From: Rhodococcus phenolicus
GTDB taxonomy: Bacteria; Actinomycetota; Actinomycetes; Mycobacteriales; Mycobacteriaceae
Length of the DNA stretch: 64,000 bases
Assembly: GCF_001646785.1 (NCBI RefSeq)
Contig: NZ_LRRH01000005.1
Location: forward strand, 62,001-126,000
Reading direction: 5' to 3'
In this document: positions 15,771 to 23,455 of the stretch, in pieces
How positions within the stretch are numbered: the first letter of the stretch is position 1
Layout: every line of letters begins with the position of its first letter
Position numbers and translations under genes: made by a program
Notes under the pieces: model-generated
What the model saw: the letters and a program-made list of their open reading frames with translations, nothing else
What the model was told of the DNA's origin: nothing
Databases searched by the model: none

Positions 15771-16847
15771 TCAGGTCCCGGTGGGCTCCAGCTCGCCCTT
15801 CGTGTCGTCGGGCTCGTCGTCCCGGGTCGGCCCGACGGCTGCGGTCTCCGGGTTGCGGCGCACGAACCCCACGACGATCAGCACGACACCGATCACGGTG
15901 AGCAGCAGCGGAAGCCACTTCGAGACGATGTCGAGCACGGTCTGCGACGAGGACAGCCTGGATGCTGCGTTCGCGACCGAGGCGTCGTCGGTGCCCACGA
16001 CGGCACGGGACAGCTCGAGCAGCGGAATCAGCTCACCGCCGGCCTGCACGTTGAGGACGGTGGTCTGATCCTGGACCGTGCGCAGCGGAGTACCGAAGCA
16101 GGTGTCGACGTCCATGTCGATCGTGGTGTCGGTCGTCAGCACGACGGGCACGAGATCGGGCTGGGTCGCCAGCGCGGCGGTGAGCGCCTGCGCACGCTCG
16201 GGCGGCAGAACACCGGCGAGGACCCCGAGGGTCTGCTTCGGGAGAACCGAACCGTCGCCGACACCGGCCATCGCGGCGATCCCCGCCTGCGCCGGGGCGA
16301 GCACGGCGGGGTCGGCGATGGGCGCGGTGAGGCTGCCTGTCAGCGTGTAGACGTCGCGGCCTTCGACAACCCCGTCCTCGACGTACTCGAGCGGAATCGG
16401 TTCGCGGGTGACGGTGTCGTACAGCGCGTTGCCGTCCGGGGACGGGTTCATCGGTAGTGAGAAGACCATCGCGCCCTTCTGGTCCTCCACCTCGAACCCG
16501 TCGGGAGCGGGTTGCTGGGTGTAGTCGACCCGGCTGATCGCGTAGGTGTGCTCCGACGTGGAATTCCCGTTGGGCCGTTGAGTTTCGGACACGCTCGTGA
16601 TGACCGCGACGTCACCGTCGACACGGTCGACATCCACGTGGCGCGCGACGGTGAACGCGACGCCGTCCCCGAGAGCGAACCTGCTGGGATCGAACGACTG
16701 CAGGCTGCCCGTATAGGTCGACCCGGTGTCGATCTCGTCGGGCAGCTTCGTCATCGACGGGACGGCGACGAACCGGATGAGCGCGGCGGCCGCGATGAGC
16801 AGCACGCCGACGACGGCGAGTACGAGCGACGAACGGCGAATCGACAC
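15771..16847 (-). CDS. DUF3068 (porin PorA-family-like) membrane-anchored protein
   Basis: Protein of 358 residues. An N-terminal membrane segment (LVLAVVGVLLIAAAALIRFV) is followed by a ~270-residue external domain and a C-terminal membrane segment (LLLTVIGVVLIVVGFVR) with a short charged tail. This layout and the 'FDPSRFALGDGVAFTVARHVDV' region match the actinobacterial DUF3068 family, sometimes named PorA-like in databases, although channel activity is not established for most members. The GTG at 16847 follows AGGAGG. No partner gene is evident: it is convergent with the SDR gene and divergent from an SRPBCC gene over 345 bp. Confidence 0.75.
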   Translation of the reverse strand: MSIRRSSLVLAVVGVLLIAAAALIRFVAVPSMTKLPDEIDTGSTYTGSLQSFDPSRFALGDGVAFTVARHVDVDRVDGDVAVITSVSETQRPNGNSTSEHTYAISRVDYTQQPAPDGFEVEDQKGAMVFSLPMNPSPDGNALYDTVTREPIPLEYVEDGVVEGRDVYTLTGSLTAPIADPAVLAPAQAGIAAMAGVGDGSVLPKQTLGVLAGVLPPERAQALTAALATQPDLVPVVLTTDTTIDMDVDTCFGTPLRTVQDQTTVLNVQAGGELIPLLELSRAVVGTDDASVANAASRLSSSQTVLDIVSKWLPLLLTVIGVVLIVVGFVRRNPETAAVGPTRDDEPDDTKGELEPTGT

Positions 16848-17192
16848 GTGTCCTCCTGAGATTGCAGACAGCACCGGTCCACGATCCACCGCCACCGCGG
16901 GGCCGACCGGCACGGCCGAAGACGTGATGTTCTGCGCTGCAACGAATTCGGATCGATCCGCTACAGAATCCCCTGCCCCCTGCGAACGCCCCCGCGTCCA
17001 CACCCCTCCGATCGTCCCCACTTCACGATCCGCCCAGCATACGACCTGTATGTATGGGCCACGCCCGTTTCGGGGAGATTGCCGGCACGCTCCCCGGGCG
17101 GGCACGAGGCAGTGACTCTTCCCACGTCGGTCCACGTACGATACGGTCGTACTGCTTGTAACGCGAAGTACCACATACTCATCGGGAGTGAC
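16848..17192. promoter_or_regulatory. 345-bp divergent intergenic region with inverted repeats
   Basis: No convincing gene lies here. Two inverted repeats are visible: CATAC-N5-GTATG at 17038-17052 and GTACGA-N5-TCGTAC at 17136-17152. Their size and spacing resemble operators of dimeric regulators such as TetR proteins. They lie upstream of the SRPBCC gene start (17193) and of the divergent DUF3068 gene. Confidence 0.45.
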
Positions 17193-17660
17193 GTGACCAG
17201 AACCCTCGAAGCCACGATCGACATCGCCGCCTCGCCGGAGCAGGTGTGGGCGGTCCTCGGCGACCTCGGGCGCATGAAGGAGTTCAGCCCGCAGTGCCGC
17301 CTGATGAAGACCGTCGGCGGTCCCGCAGGCGTCGGCAGCACCACGATCAACATCAATCGCAAGGGCCTGCTCGTCTGGCCCACCACGTCGAAGATCCTCA
17401 CCTTCGAACCGGGCCGCGAACTCCGCTTCCGCGTCAACGAGAACCGCACGATCTGGTCGTTCGTCCTCGAACCCACCGAAACCGGAACCCGCGTCGTCCA
17501 GCGCCGCGAAGCCCCGACCGGTACCAGCAAGGTTTCGAAGACCCTGATCAATCTGGCGATGGGCGGAACCGACTCGTTCGACGACGAAATGGTCGTCGGG
17601 ATGAACGCCACCCTCGCCCGGGTGAAGAACGCGGTGGAGACCACGCCCGCCGCCGCGTGA
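17193..17660 (+). CDS. SRPBCC (START-like, polyketide cyclase/dehydrase) family protein
   Basis: Protein of 155 residues starting at GTG 17193 after GGGAG. '[22 protein letters not shown]' is the standard N-terminal strand and helix of the SRPBCC ligand-binding fold, with the rest ('[24 protein letters not shown]', '[11 protein letters not shown]') forming the antiparallel sheet and C-terminal helix. These cytoplasmic proteins bind hydrophobic ligands; no catalytic residues can be assigned. An upstream inverted repeat suggests regulation. It precedes psd by 79 bp on the same strand but appears functionally separate. Confidence 0.82.
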   Translation: MTRTLEATIDIAASPEQVWAVLGDLGRMKEFSPQCRLMKTVGGPAGVGSTTININRKGLLVWPTTSKILTFEPGRELRFRVNENRTIWSFVLEPTETGTRVVQRREAPTGTSKVSKTLINLAMGGTDSFDDEMVVGMNATLARVKNAVETTPAAA

Positions 17661-17739
17661 CACTGCTCGCGTACGCTGTGGTAGCCCGCGGGCCCTGTCG
17701 GTCCGCGGCTCACATCGCAACGCGACAGTAAGAGGAGCC

Positions 17740-18453
17740 GTGGCACGTAAGCCCACACCCCCCGGAACGCCCCCGACCAGCGGTGTCGCGCACATCGCCG
17801 ATCTGGTCCGCAAGGCGGTTCCGCCGCTCCATCCCGCCGGCCTGCCGTTCGTCGCGGCGCCGCTCGCGGTGGCCGCGCTCGGCCGCAACCGCAAGTGGGT
17901 GCGCCGCGCCGGCCTGGCGTCCGCCGCGGCGACCGCGACGTTCTTCCGTCACCCCCACCGGGTCCCACCGAACCGGATCGGCGTCGTCGTGGCGCCCGCC
18001 GACGGCGAGGTCGCGCTCGTCGACACCGCGGTGCCCCCCGCCGAGCTCAACCTGGGCAGCGAACCGTTGCCGCGCGTGAGCATCTTCCTGTCGGTGCTCG
18101 ACGTGCACGTACAGCGCAGCCCCGTCGGCGGCATCGTCCGCGAGGTCGTGCACCGGCCCGGCAAGTTCCTGTCCGCCGATCTCGCGGATGCCAGCGAGGT
18201 CAACGAGCGCAACAGCATGCTGCTCGAGACCCGTGACGGCCACCGGGTCGCCGTGGTCCAGATCGCCGGACTGCTCGCGCGCCGCATCGTCTGCGACGCC
18301 GGCGTCGGTGACACCCTGCCGATCGGCGACACCTACGGCCTGATCCGCTTCGGCTCCCGCGTCGACACCTATCTCCCGGCCGGCACCACCCTGCTGGTCG
18401 AGCGCGGGCAGCGCACCATCGGTGCCGAGACCGTCATCGCCCAGCTGCCGTGA
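17740..18453 (+). CDS. psd: Phosphatidylserine decarboxylase proenzyme
   Basis: Protein of 237 residues, the short actinobacterial form. It converts phosphatidylserine to phosphatidylethanolamine on the membrane. '[15 protein letters not shown]' contains the Gly205-Ser206 self-cleavage site that produces the pyruvoyl group on the alpha chain. '[13 protein letters not shown]', '[17 protein letters not shown]' (with the catalytic His) and '[15 protein letters not shown]' are conserved. The GTG at 17740 gives an N-terminus (MARKP) like that of M. tuberculosis Psd; AGAGGAG is unusually close to it. The gene overlaps pssA by 4 bp (GTGA), so the two consecutive enzymes of the PE pathway are co-translated. 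Confidence 0.95.
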   Translation: MARKPTPPGTPPTSGVAHIADLVRKAVPPLHPAGLPFVAAPLAVAALGRNRKWVRRAGLASAAATATFFRHPHRVPPNRIGVVVAPADGEVALVDTAVPPAELNLGSEPLPRVSIFLSVLDVHVQRSPVGGIVREVVHRPGKFLSADLADASEVNERNSMLLETRDGHRVAVVQIAGLLARRIVCDAGVGDTLPIGDTYGLIRFGSRVDTYLPAGTTLLVERGQRTIGAETVIAQLP

Positions 18454-19367
18454 ACCCCCCGCCCCTGAACACTCCCGAACCGGAACGCAAGCGCCGCGGA
18501 CGCCCGCAGGCCGTGCGGCTGCTGCCCAGCGTCATCACGGTGCTGGCGCTGTCGGCAGGTCTGTCGGCGGTGAAGTTCGCGCTCGACGGGGAGCTCGGCA
18601 CCGCGCTCGGCATGATCGGCGCCGCGGCGGTGCTGGACTCGCTCGACGGCCGCATCGCGCGCCTGCTCGACGCCACCAGCAAGATCGGTGCCGAACTCGA
18701 CTCGCTGTCCGACGCCATCTCCTTCGGTGTCGCCCCGGCGCTCGTGCTGTACGTGACGCTGCTCGACGGCAGCGCGTTCGGCTGGATCATCACGCTGCTG
18801 TACGCGGTGAGCATCGTGCTGCGCCTGGCGCGGTTCAACACCCTCCTCGAGGACGACTCCGTCCCCGCGTACGCCCGCGAGTACTTCGTCGGGGTTCCGG
18901 CACCGGCGGGCGCACTGATCGCGGTCGTCCCCGTCGCGGCGTTCATCCAGTGGGGCGACGGCTGGTGGACCTCCTACCCGGCGGTCGCGGTGTGGATTCT
19001 GTTCACCGCCACCCTCGTCGTCAGCACGATCCCGACGCTCGCGATGAAGTCGGTGTCGGTCCCGCCGCGCCTGGCCGTGGTCCTGCTGTTCCTCGTCGCG
19101 CTCTCCGCGGCCGCGCTCGTGACCTACCCGTACGTGCTGATGCTCGTGCTCGTCGGCGTGTACCTCGTGCACATCCCGTTCGCGGTCCGCTCCAAGCGGT
19201 GGGTCGCGGCACGGCCCGAAACGTGGGACATCAAGCCGTCCGAACGTCGTGCGATCCGTGCCGAGAACCGGGCGCTGCGTCCCCGCCGCGTCGCGATCCG
19301 TCGCACGGCGGCACCCGCGGATCGATCGTCGGCGCGCCTCGGGCTGCGACGCCCGCGCGGAGACTGA
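18450..19367 (+). CDS. pssA: CDP-diacylglycerol-serine O-phosphatidyltransferase
   Basis: Protein of 305 residues, a polytopic membrane enzyme that makes phosphatidylserine from CDP-diacylglycerol and serine. The CDP-alcohol phosphotransferase signature is complete: D63-x2-D66-G67-x2-A70-R71-x8-G80-x3-D84-x3-D88. Several hydrophobic segments follow, and the last ~55 residues are basic and cytoplasmic. The GTG at 18450 overlaps the psd stop, so the product of PssA is handed to Psd within one operon. An AAA+ gene begins 21 bp downstream but has its own promoter-like hexamer. Confidence 0.95.
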   Translation: MNPPPLNTPEPERKRRGRPQAVRLLPSVITVLALSAGLSAVKFALDGELGTALGMIGAAAVLDSLDGRIARLLDATSKIGAELDSLSDAISFGVAPALVLYVTLLDGSAFGWIITLLYAVSIVLRLARFNTLLEDDSVPAYAREYFVGVPAPAGALIAVVPVAAFIQWGDGWWTSYPAVAVWILFTATLVVSTIPTLAMKSVSVPPRLAVVLLFLVALSAAALVTYPYVLMLVLVGVYLVHIPFAVRSKRWVAARPETWDIKPSERRAIRAENRALRPRRVAIRRTAAPADRSSARLGLRRPRGD

Positions 19368-19375
19368 GCACGCTC

Positions 19376-19381
19376 TAGGCT
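19376..19381 (+). promoter_or_regulatory. -10 element TAGGCT of the AAA+ ATPase gene (leaderless)
   Basis: TAGGCT is 7 nt before the GTG at 19389, and no Shine-Dalgarno sequence lies between. Transcription would begin at the start codon. Confidence 0.55.
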
Positions 19382-19388
19382 CGGCGGG

Positions 19389-21587
19389 GTGACCACCGCT
19401 GAACTCGCGCTGACCGTCCGGCTCAACACCTCCGCGGCGGACGCCCGCCGCGGCGTCGTCCGCCTGCACCCGGAAGCGCTGACCGCGCTCGGCCTGCGCG
19501 AATGGGATGCGATCGCGCTCGTCGGTGCGCGCCGCACGTCGGCGGTGGCCGGGCTCGCCCCCGCCGGCACCCCCACCGGCACGATCCTGCTCGACGACGT
19601 CACACTGTCGAACACGGGCCTGCGCGAGAACGCCACGGTCGTGGTCGCACCCGTCACCGTGTACGGGGCACGGTCGGTCACCGTCACCGGATCCTCGCTG
19701 GCCACCAACTCGATCGGCGACGCGACCCTACGGCAGGCACTGCTCGGGAAGGTCGTGACCGTCGGCGACGCCGTGTCGCTGCTCCCCCGCGACCTCGGTC
19801 CCGGGACGAGCAGTGCCGACACCACCCGCACGCTGTCGCGCACGTTCGGTGTCGCCTGGACGTCGGAACTGCTCACCGTGACCGCCGTCGACCCGGCCGG
19901 CCCGGTCAGTGTGCAGCCGAACACCGCGGTGACGTGGGGCGGTGGCGCCGGGACACCGGCGGGCACCGGCATATCCGCGAGGAAGGCGCCCGCGCTCGCG
20001 GACACCGCCGCGGCGTTCACGGCACCCGAACGCGCCGCCGCGCCGCCGCCGGAAGACCTGGTCGGTGTGCAGGCCCAGGTCGCCAAGCTCACCGAATGGC
20101 TGAAGCTGTCCCTCGACGAACCCGAACTGCTGCGCACCCTCGGTGCGTCCCCGCACCTGGGTGTGCTCGTCACCGGACCCGCCGGAGTCGGCAAGGCCAC
20201 ACTGGCCCGGGCGGTGCTCACCCCCCGCAAGGTCGTGGAGATCGACGGCCCGGGGGTCGGTGCACTCACCGCAGACGAACGGCTCCGCCGCGTGAGCGCC
20301 GCCGCCGACGCCGTGGCCGCCGACGGTGTCCTGCTCGTCACCGACATCGACACGTTGCTGCCCGACACCCCGGAACCGGTGTCCACGCTGATCCTGGACG
20401 TGCTGCGCCGCGTCGTGGACACTCCCGGTGTCGCGCTGGTCGCGACCACCGCGCACCCCGATGCGGTCGATTCCCGGTTGCGTTCCCCCGACATCTGCGA
20501 CCGGGAACTGAGCCTGCCGCTGCCGGACGGATCGACCCGGCGGGCACTGCTCGACGTGCTGTTGCGCGCGGTGCCGTCCGCGGATCTGAAACTCGACGCG
20601 ATCGCCGCGCGCGCCCCGGGGTTCGTCGCCGCGGATCTCGCGGCCCTGTGCCGGGAGGCGGCGCTGCGGGCCGCGTCGCGGGCCAGCCGCGAGGACGAGG
20701 ACCCGGTGCTGACCCAGGACGATCTGCTCGGTGCGCTCGAGGTGATCCGTCCCCTGTCGCGCTCGGGTACGGAGGAACTCGCGATCGGCAGCGTGACCCT
20801 CGACGATGTCGGCGACATGGCCGAGACGAAACAGGCCCTCACCGAAGCCGTGCTGTGGCCGCTGCAGCATCCCGACTCGTTCGCGCGGCTCGGCGTCGAT
20901 CCGCCACGCGGGGTGCTGCTGTACGGGCCGCCCGGCTGCGGAAAGACCTTCCTGGTCCGTGCGCTGGCGAGCACCGGGCATCTGAGCGTGCACGCGGTCA
21001 AGGGCGCCGAACTGATGGACAAATGGGTGGGCGCGTCCGAGAAGGCCGTCCGCGAGCTGTTCGCCCGGGCACGCGACTCGGCCCCGTCCCTGATCTTCCT
21101 CGACGAGGTCGACGCGCTGGCACCGCGCCGCGGCCAGAGTTCGGATTCGGGGGTGGCCGACCGGGTGGTCGCGGCCCTGCTCACCGAACTCGACGGCGTC
21201 GAACCGCTGCGTGACGTCGTGGTGCTCGGGGCGACGAACCGGCCCGACCTCATCGATCCGGCACTGCTGCGGCCCGGCCGGCTCGAACGCCTCGTGTTCG
21301 TGCCGCCGCCGGACGCCGAGGCCCGCGTCGACATCCTGAAGACGGCGGGAAAGTCCGTCCCGCTCGCCGACGACGTCGATCTCGAGTCGCTCGCCGCGGA
21401 CCTGGACGGATACTCCGCGGCGGACTGTGCGGCGCTGCTGCGGGAGGCGGCGCTCGCCGCGATGCGCCGCAACGTGGACGCGGCGGTGGTCACCGCCGAC
21501 GACGTCGCGACCGCGAGGACCTCGGTGCGACCGTCGCTGGATCCGGCGCAGGTCGAGCACCTGCGGGCATACGCGGAGAACCGCTGA
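19389..21587 (+). CDS. Cdc48/p97-like AAA+ ATPase
   Basis: Protein of 732 residues with the Cdc48 layout: an N-terminal double-psi-barrel-like region ('VRLHPEALTALGLREWDAIAL'), a D1 ATPase (Walker A GPAGVGKA at 263-270) and a D2 ATPase (Walker A GPPGCGKT at 513-520, Walker B with D572-E573, sensor/arginine-finger region 'GATNRPDLIDPALLRPGRLE'). D1 has a degenerate Walker B ('LLVTDIDTLL') lacking the usual D-E pair, so D2 is probably the working motor and D1 binds or structures. It corresponds in position and type to mycobacterial Rv0435c. Bacterial Cdc48-like unfoldases can feed the proteasome; that link here is inference. The membrane-protein gene follows by 1 bp. Confidence 0.88.
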   Translation: MTTAELALTVRLNTSAADARRGVVRLHPEALTALGLREWDAIALVGARRTSAVAGLAPAGTPTGTILLDDVTLSNTGLRENATVVVAPVTVYGARSVTVTGSSLATNSIGDATLRQALLGKVVTVGDAVSLLPRDLGPGTSSADTTRTLSRTFGVAWTSELLTVTAVDPAGPVSVQPNTAVTWGGGAGTPAGTGISARKAPALADTAAAFTAPERAAAPPPEDLVGVQAQVAKLTEWLKLSLDEPELLRTLGASPHLGVLVTGPAGVGKATLARAVLTPRKVVEIDGPGVGALTADERLRRVSAAADAVAADGVLLVTDIDTLLPDTPEPVSTLILDVLRRVVDTPGVALVATTAHPDAVDSRLRSPDICDRELSLPLPDGSTRRALLDVLLRAVPSADLKLDAIAARAPGFVAADLAALCREAALRAASRASREDEDPVLTQDDLLGALEVIRPLSRSGTEELAIGSVTLDDVGDMAETKQALTEAVLWPLQHPDSFARLGVDPPRGVLLYGPPGCGKTFLVRALASTGHLSVHAVKGAELMDKWVGASEKAVRELFARARDSAPSLIFLDEVDALAPRRGQSSDSGVADRVVAALLTELDGVEPLRDVVVLGATNRPDLIDPALLRPGRLERLVFVPPPDAEARVDILKTAGKSVPLADDVDLESLAADLDGYSAADCAALLREAALAAMRRNVDAAVVTADDVATARTSVRPSLDPAQVEHLRAYAENR

Positions 21588-21588
21588 C

Positions 21589-22770
21589 GTGGCCACGCTG
21601 ACCGCGGCGCGCGTCGACGCCCCGCTCGCGGCGCTGGCGGGTCTGTGCGCTGCGGCGCTGGCCGGGGTCGTCCTCGCGGTCGACGGAGCCGTGACGGTCG
21701 CACCCGTCCACGACGACAGCACACCGATCGTCGCGGCGGTCCTCGCCGTCGTCGCGGTCGCGGGTCTGCAGCACTCGGGCTCGCGGCGCACCGGCTGGGC
21801 GATCGCCACCGGGTGTGTGCTGGTGCTGGGCAGCGTCCGCTACGTGGCGCCGTCCGACGCGAACGCGGACACGCAATCGGCGTTGCAGATCGTCGTCGCC
21901 GCGACCGCGGGCATCCTTCTCGGCGCGGCGGTCGCCGCGGCCTGGGGCCGTGCGAGCGGTCAGTGGGCGATCGTCGCCGGTGGCTGGTCGGCGTTCCTGG
22001 CGGCAGGGGTGGCCGGTACCCGGCGACCCTTCGAGTCGCTGCACTGGACGGTGCCGCAATGGCTGCTCGCGATCACGCTGATCGCGGTCGTGGCCGCGGC
22101 GCTCGTCGCGCAGCCGGGTATGCGGGCCCAGCGGGCCGATCCGCGGATGTGGACCGTCGCGGCCGGGGCGGCGCTGGCCCTGTCCGTCGGGTACCGCGTG
22201 CTCGGCGATCGGGTGACGGCCGAAGCGGCGTCGTCGACCGTGCGGATGTGGTTGTTCACCGCGGGTGCGCTGCTGCTGCTCGTCATCGGCGCGGAAGTGG
22301 CGGCACGCTTCCTGCCGCCGGGCGACGGCGCCTTCCCGATGGCGGTGACCGGCGCGATCGTCACCGCGTATCCCCTGGTCGTGGCGCTGGGCGGACCGGA
22401 AGTGTCGGGGTGGGCCCCGGCGGTCGCGATCGTCGCGGTCCTCGCCGGCCTGCGCGCGGCACCACGTGTGCCGCGCCCCGAACTGGGACTGACGGTCGCA
22501 CTGGTGACCACCGCGGTCGCGGCACTGTGGCCGGATCTCGCCGGCGACGGCTGGCCGCTGCTGGTGCGGGTCGCGTTGGTGGCGGCGGGCACGGGCCTCG
22601 CACTCGGCTCCGCGTTGCCGGGGTCGGCGCCGGTGGCGGCACTCGGGCTGTCGTTGCCGTTCGCGGCGCTTCCGGTCCTCGGGGCGGTGTGGTCGATCCC
22701 GGCGGATCCGAAGCTCGTCGTGGGCGCTCTGGTGGCGACCGGGGCGGTGTGCGCGTGGCAGGTGCGGTGA
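21589..22770 (+). CDS. Polytopic membrane protein of unknown function
   Basis: Protein of 393 residues made almost entirely of hydrophobic helices (about 12) rich in Ala, Val and Gly, for example 'LAGLCAAALAGVVLAVDGAV' and 'MWLFTAGALLLLVIGAEVAA'. I recognise no transporter signature. GTG 21589 lies one base after the AAA+ gene stop (TGACGTG), so translation is coupled and the product may be a membrane partner of that ATPase (inference). It ends 4 bp from the convergent Nudix gene. Confidence 0.75.
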   Translation: MATLTAARVDAPLAALAGLCAAALAGVVLAVDGAVTVAPVHDDSTPIVAAVLAVVAVAGLQHSGSRRTGWAIATGCVLVLGSVRYVAPSDANADTQSALQIVVAATAGILLGAAVAAAWGRASGQWAIVAGGWSAFLAAGVAGTRRPFESLHWTVPQWLLAITLIAVVAAALVAQPGMRAQRADPRMWTVAAGAALALSVGYRVLGDRVTAEAASSTVRMWLFTAGALLLLVIGAEVAARFLPPGDGAFPMAVTGAIVTAYPLVVALGGPEVSGWAPAVAIVAVLAGLRAAPRVPRPELGLTVALVTTAVAALWPDLAGDGWPLLVRVALVAAGTGLALGSALPGSAPVAALGLSLPFAALPVLGAVWSIPADPKLVVGALVATGAVCAWQVR

Positions 22771-22774
22771 TCGT

Positions 22775-23194
22775 CTAGTCGATGACGCCCAGCGAATGCA
22801 GATGCTCGAAGACGAGCATCGAGCCCGGGGCGAACTCCGGTTGGGCGGCGTATTCGGCAACGGTGAACCACCCGAGCTCGGCGATCTCGCCGGACGGGCG
22901 CGGTTCCCCGGTGGGGTCGGCGTGGAAGCACGTCATGTGCAGGCGCGTGCCCGCGGGGTGGCCGTACGCGACGGACTCGAAGACCCCGAGCTCGGCGACT
23001 TCTCGCAGGCCCACGCCGAGTTCCTCCCGGATCTCCCGGTGCAGGGCCTGCTCGGCGTTCTCGCCGGGATCGAGCTTGCCGCCCGCCATGTAGAACACCG
23101 ACGCTCCCGCCGACCGGGTCTGCAGCAACCGGCGGTCACGGACGAGTGCGAGCGCGGCCGTGCGGACGAGTGAGCGGTCGGGTGTGGCAGACAT
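22775..23194 (-). CDS. Nudix hydrolase
   Basis: Protein of 139 residues with a complete Nudix box (GGKLDPGENAEQALHREIREELGV, pattern G-x5-E-x7-R-E-U-x-E-E-x-G-U), which binds the divalent metal for pyrophosphate cleavage. It resembles MutT-like housecleaning enzymes; the nucleotide substrate cannot be told. ATG 23194 was chosen because the hexamer TAGGGT sits 7 nt upstream and no ribosome binding site is present, matching the leaderless pattern of nearby genes; a GTG nine bases upstream is possible. Confidence 0.9.
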   Translation of the reverse strand: MSATPDRSLVRTAALALVRDRRLLQTRSAGASVFYMAGGKLDPGENAEQALHREIREELGVGLREVAELGVFESVAYGHPAGTRLHMTCFHADPTGEPRPSGEIAELGWFTVAEYAAQPEFAPGSMLVFEHLHSLGVID

Positions 23195-23201
23195 GTCCGG
23201 C

Positions 23202-23207
23202 ACCCTA
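23202..23207 (-). promoter_or_regulatory. -10 element TAGGGT of the Nudix gene (leaderless)
   Basis: On the minus strand TAGGGT precedes the ATG at 23194 by 7 nt with no Shine-Dalgarno sequence. Confidence 0.5.
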
Positions 23208-23338
23208 CGGAAACGTTCGGGGACGGGTGGAGCACCCTCCGGTTCGCAACGATGCGAAGTTTCCCGTTAGTATGGCAACCAATCCGATTTGCCCTTTTGG
23301 CGAACGGCATGCAGTTCGGGGCGTCCCTAGTTTCGGCG

Positions 23339-23402
23339 GTGTGCCGTGCGCACAATGCAATCGTGTGCCGTGCGCACAATGCGATCGTGTGCCCCTGCAC
23401 AC
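23339..23402. promoter_or_regulatory. Three iterated palindromic units upstream of mrpA
   Basis: Two nearly identical 24-bp units (23339-23362 and 23363-23386, one mismatch) each carry TGTGC-N5-GCACA. A third, TGTGC-N4-GCACA, lies at 23388-23401. Each unit is about two DNA turns long, so dimers could bind side by side on one face. They lie 54-117 bp before the proposed mrpA start, where an operator or an activator array would sit. Confidence 0.6.
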
Positions 23403-23455
23403 ACTTGCAACCCTGTTACACCCCGCCGCCAGGCCCGACCCCGACGGAGTGCCTT

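Noticed and set aside
16848-17192. Possible short genes in the DUF3068/SRPBCC gap
   Set aside because: Short frames are present, but none has a start with ribosome binding site, a conserved motif or a sensible composition.
17690-17720. Imperfect hairpin before psd
   Set aside because: The stem is interrupted and no T-run follows; not convincing as a terminator.
23252-23455. 68-codon N-terminal extension of mrpA
   Set aside because: It would translate the palindromic repeat array into a Cys/His-rich stretch without membrane character; the TTG at 23456 has a proper ribosome binding site and starts the first helix.
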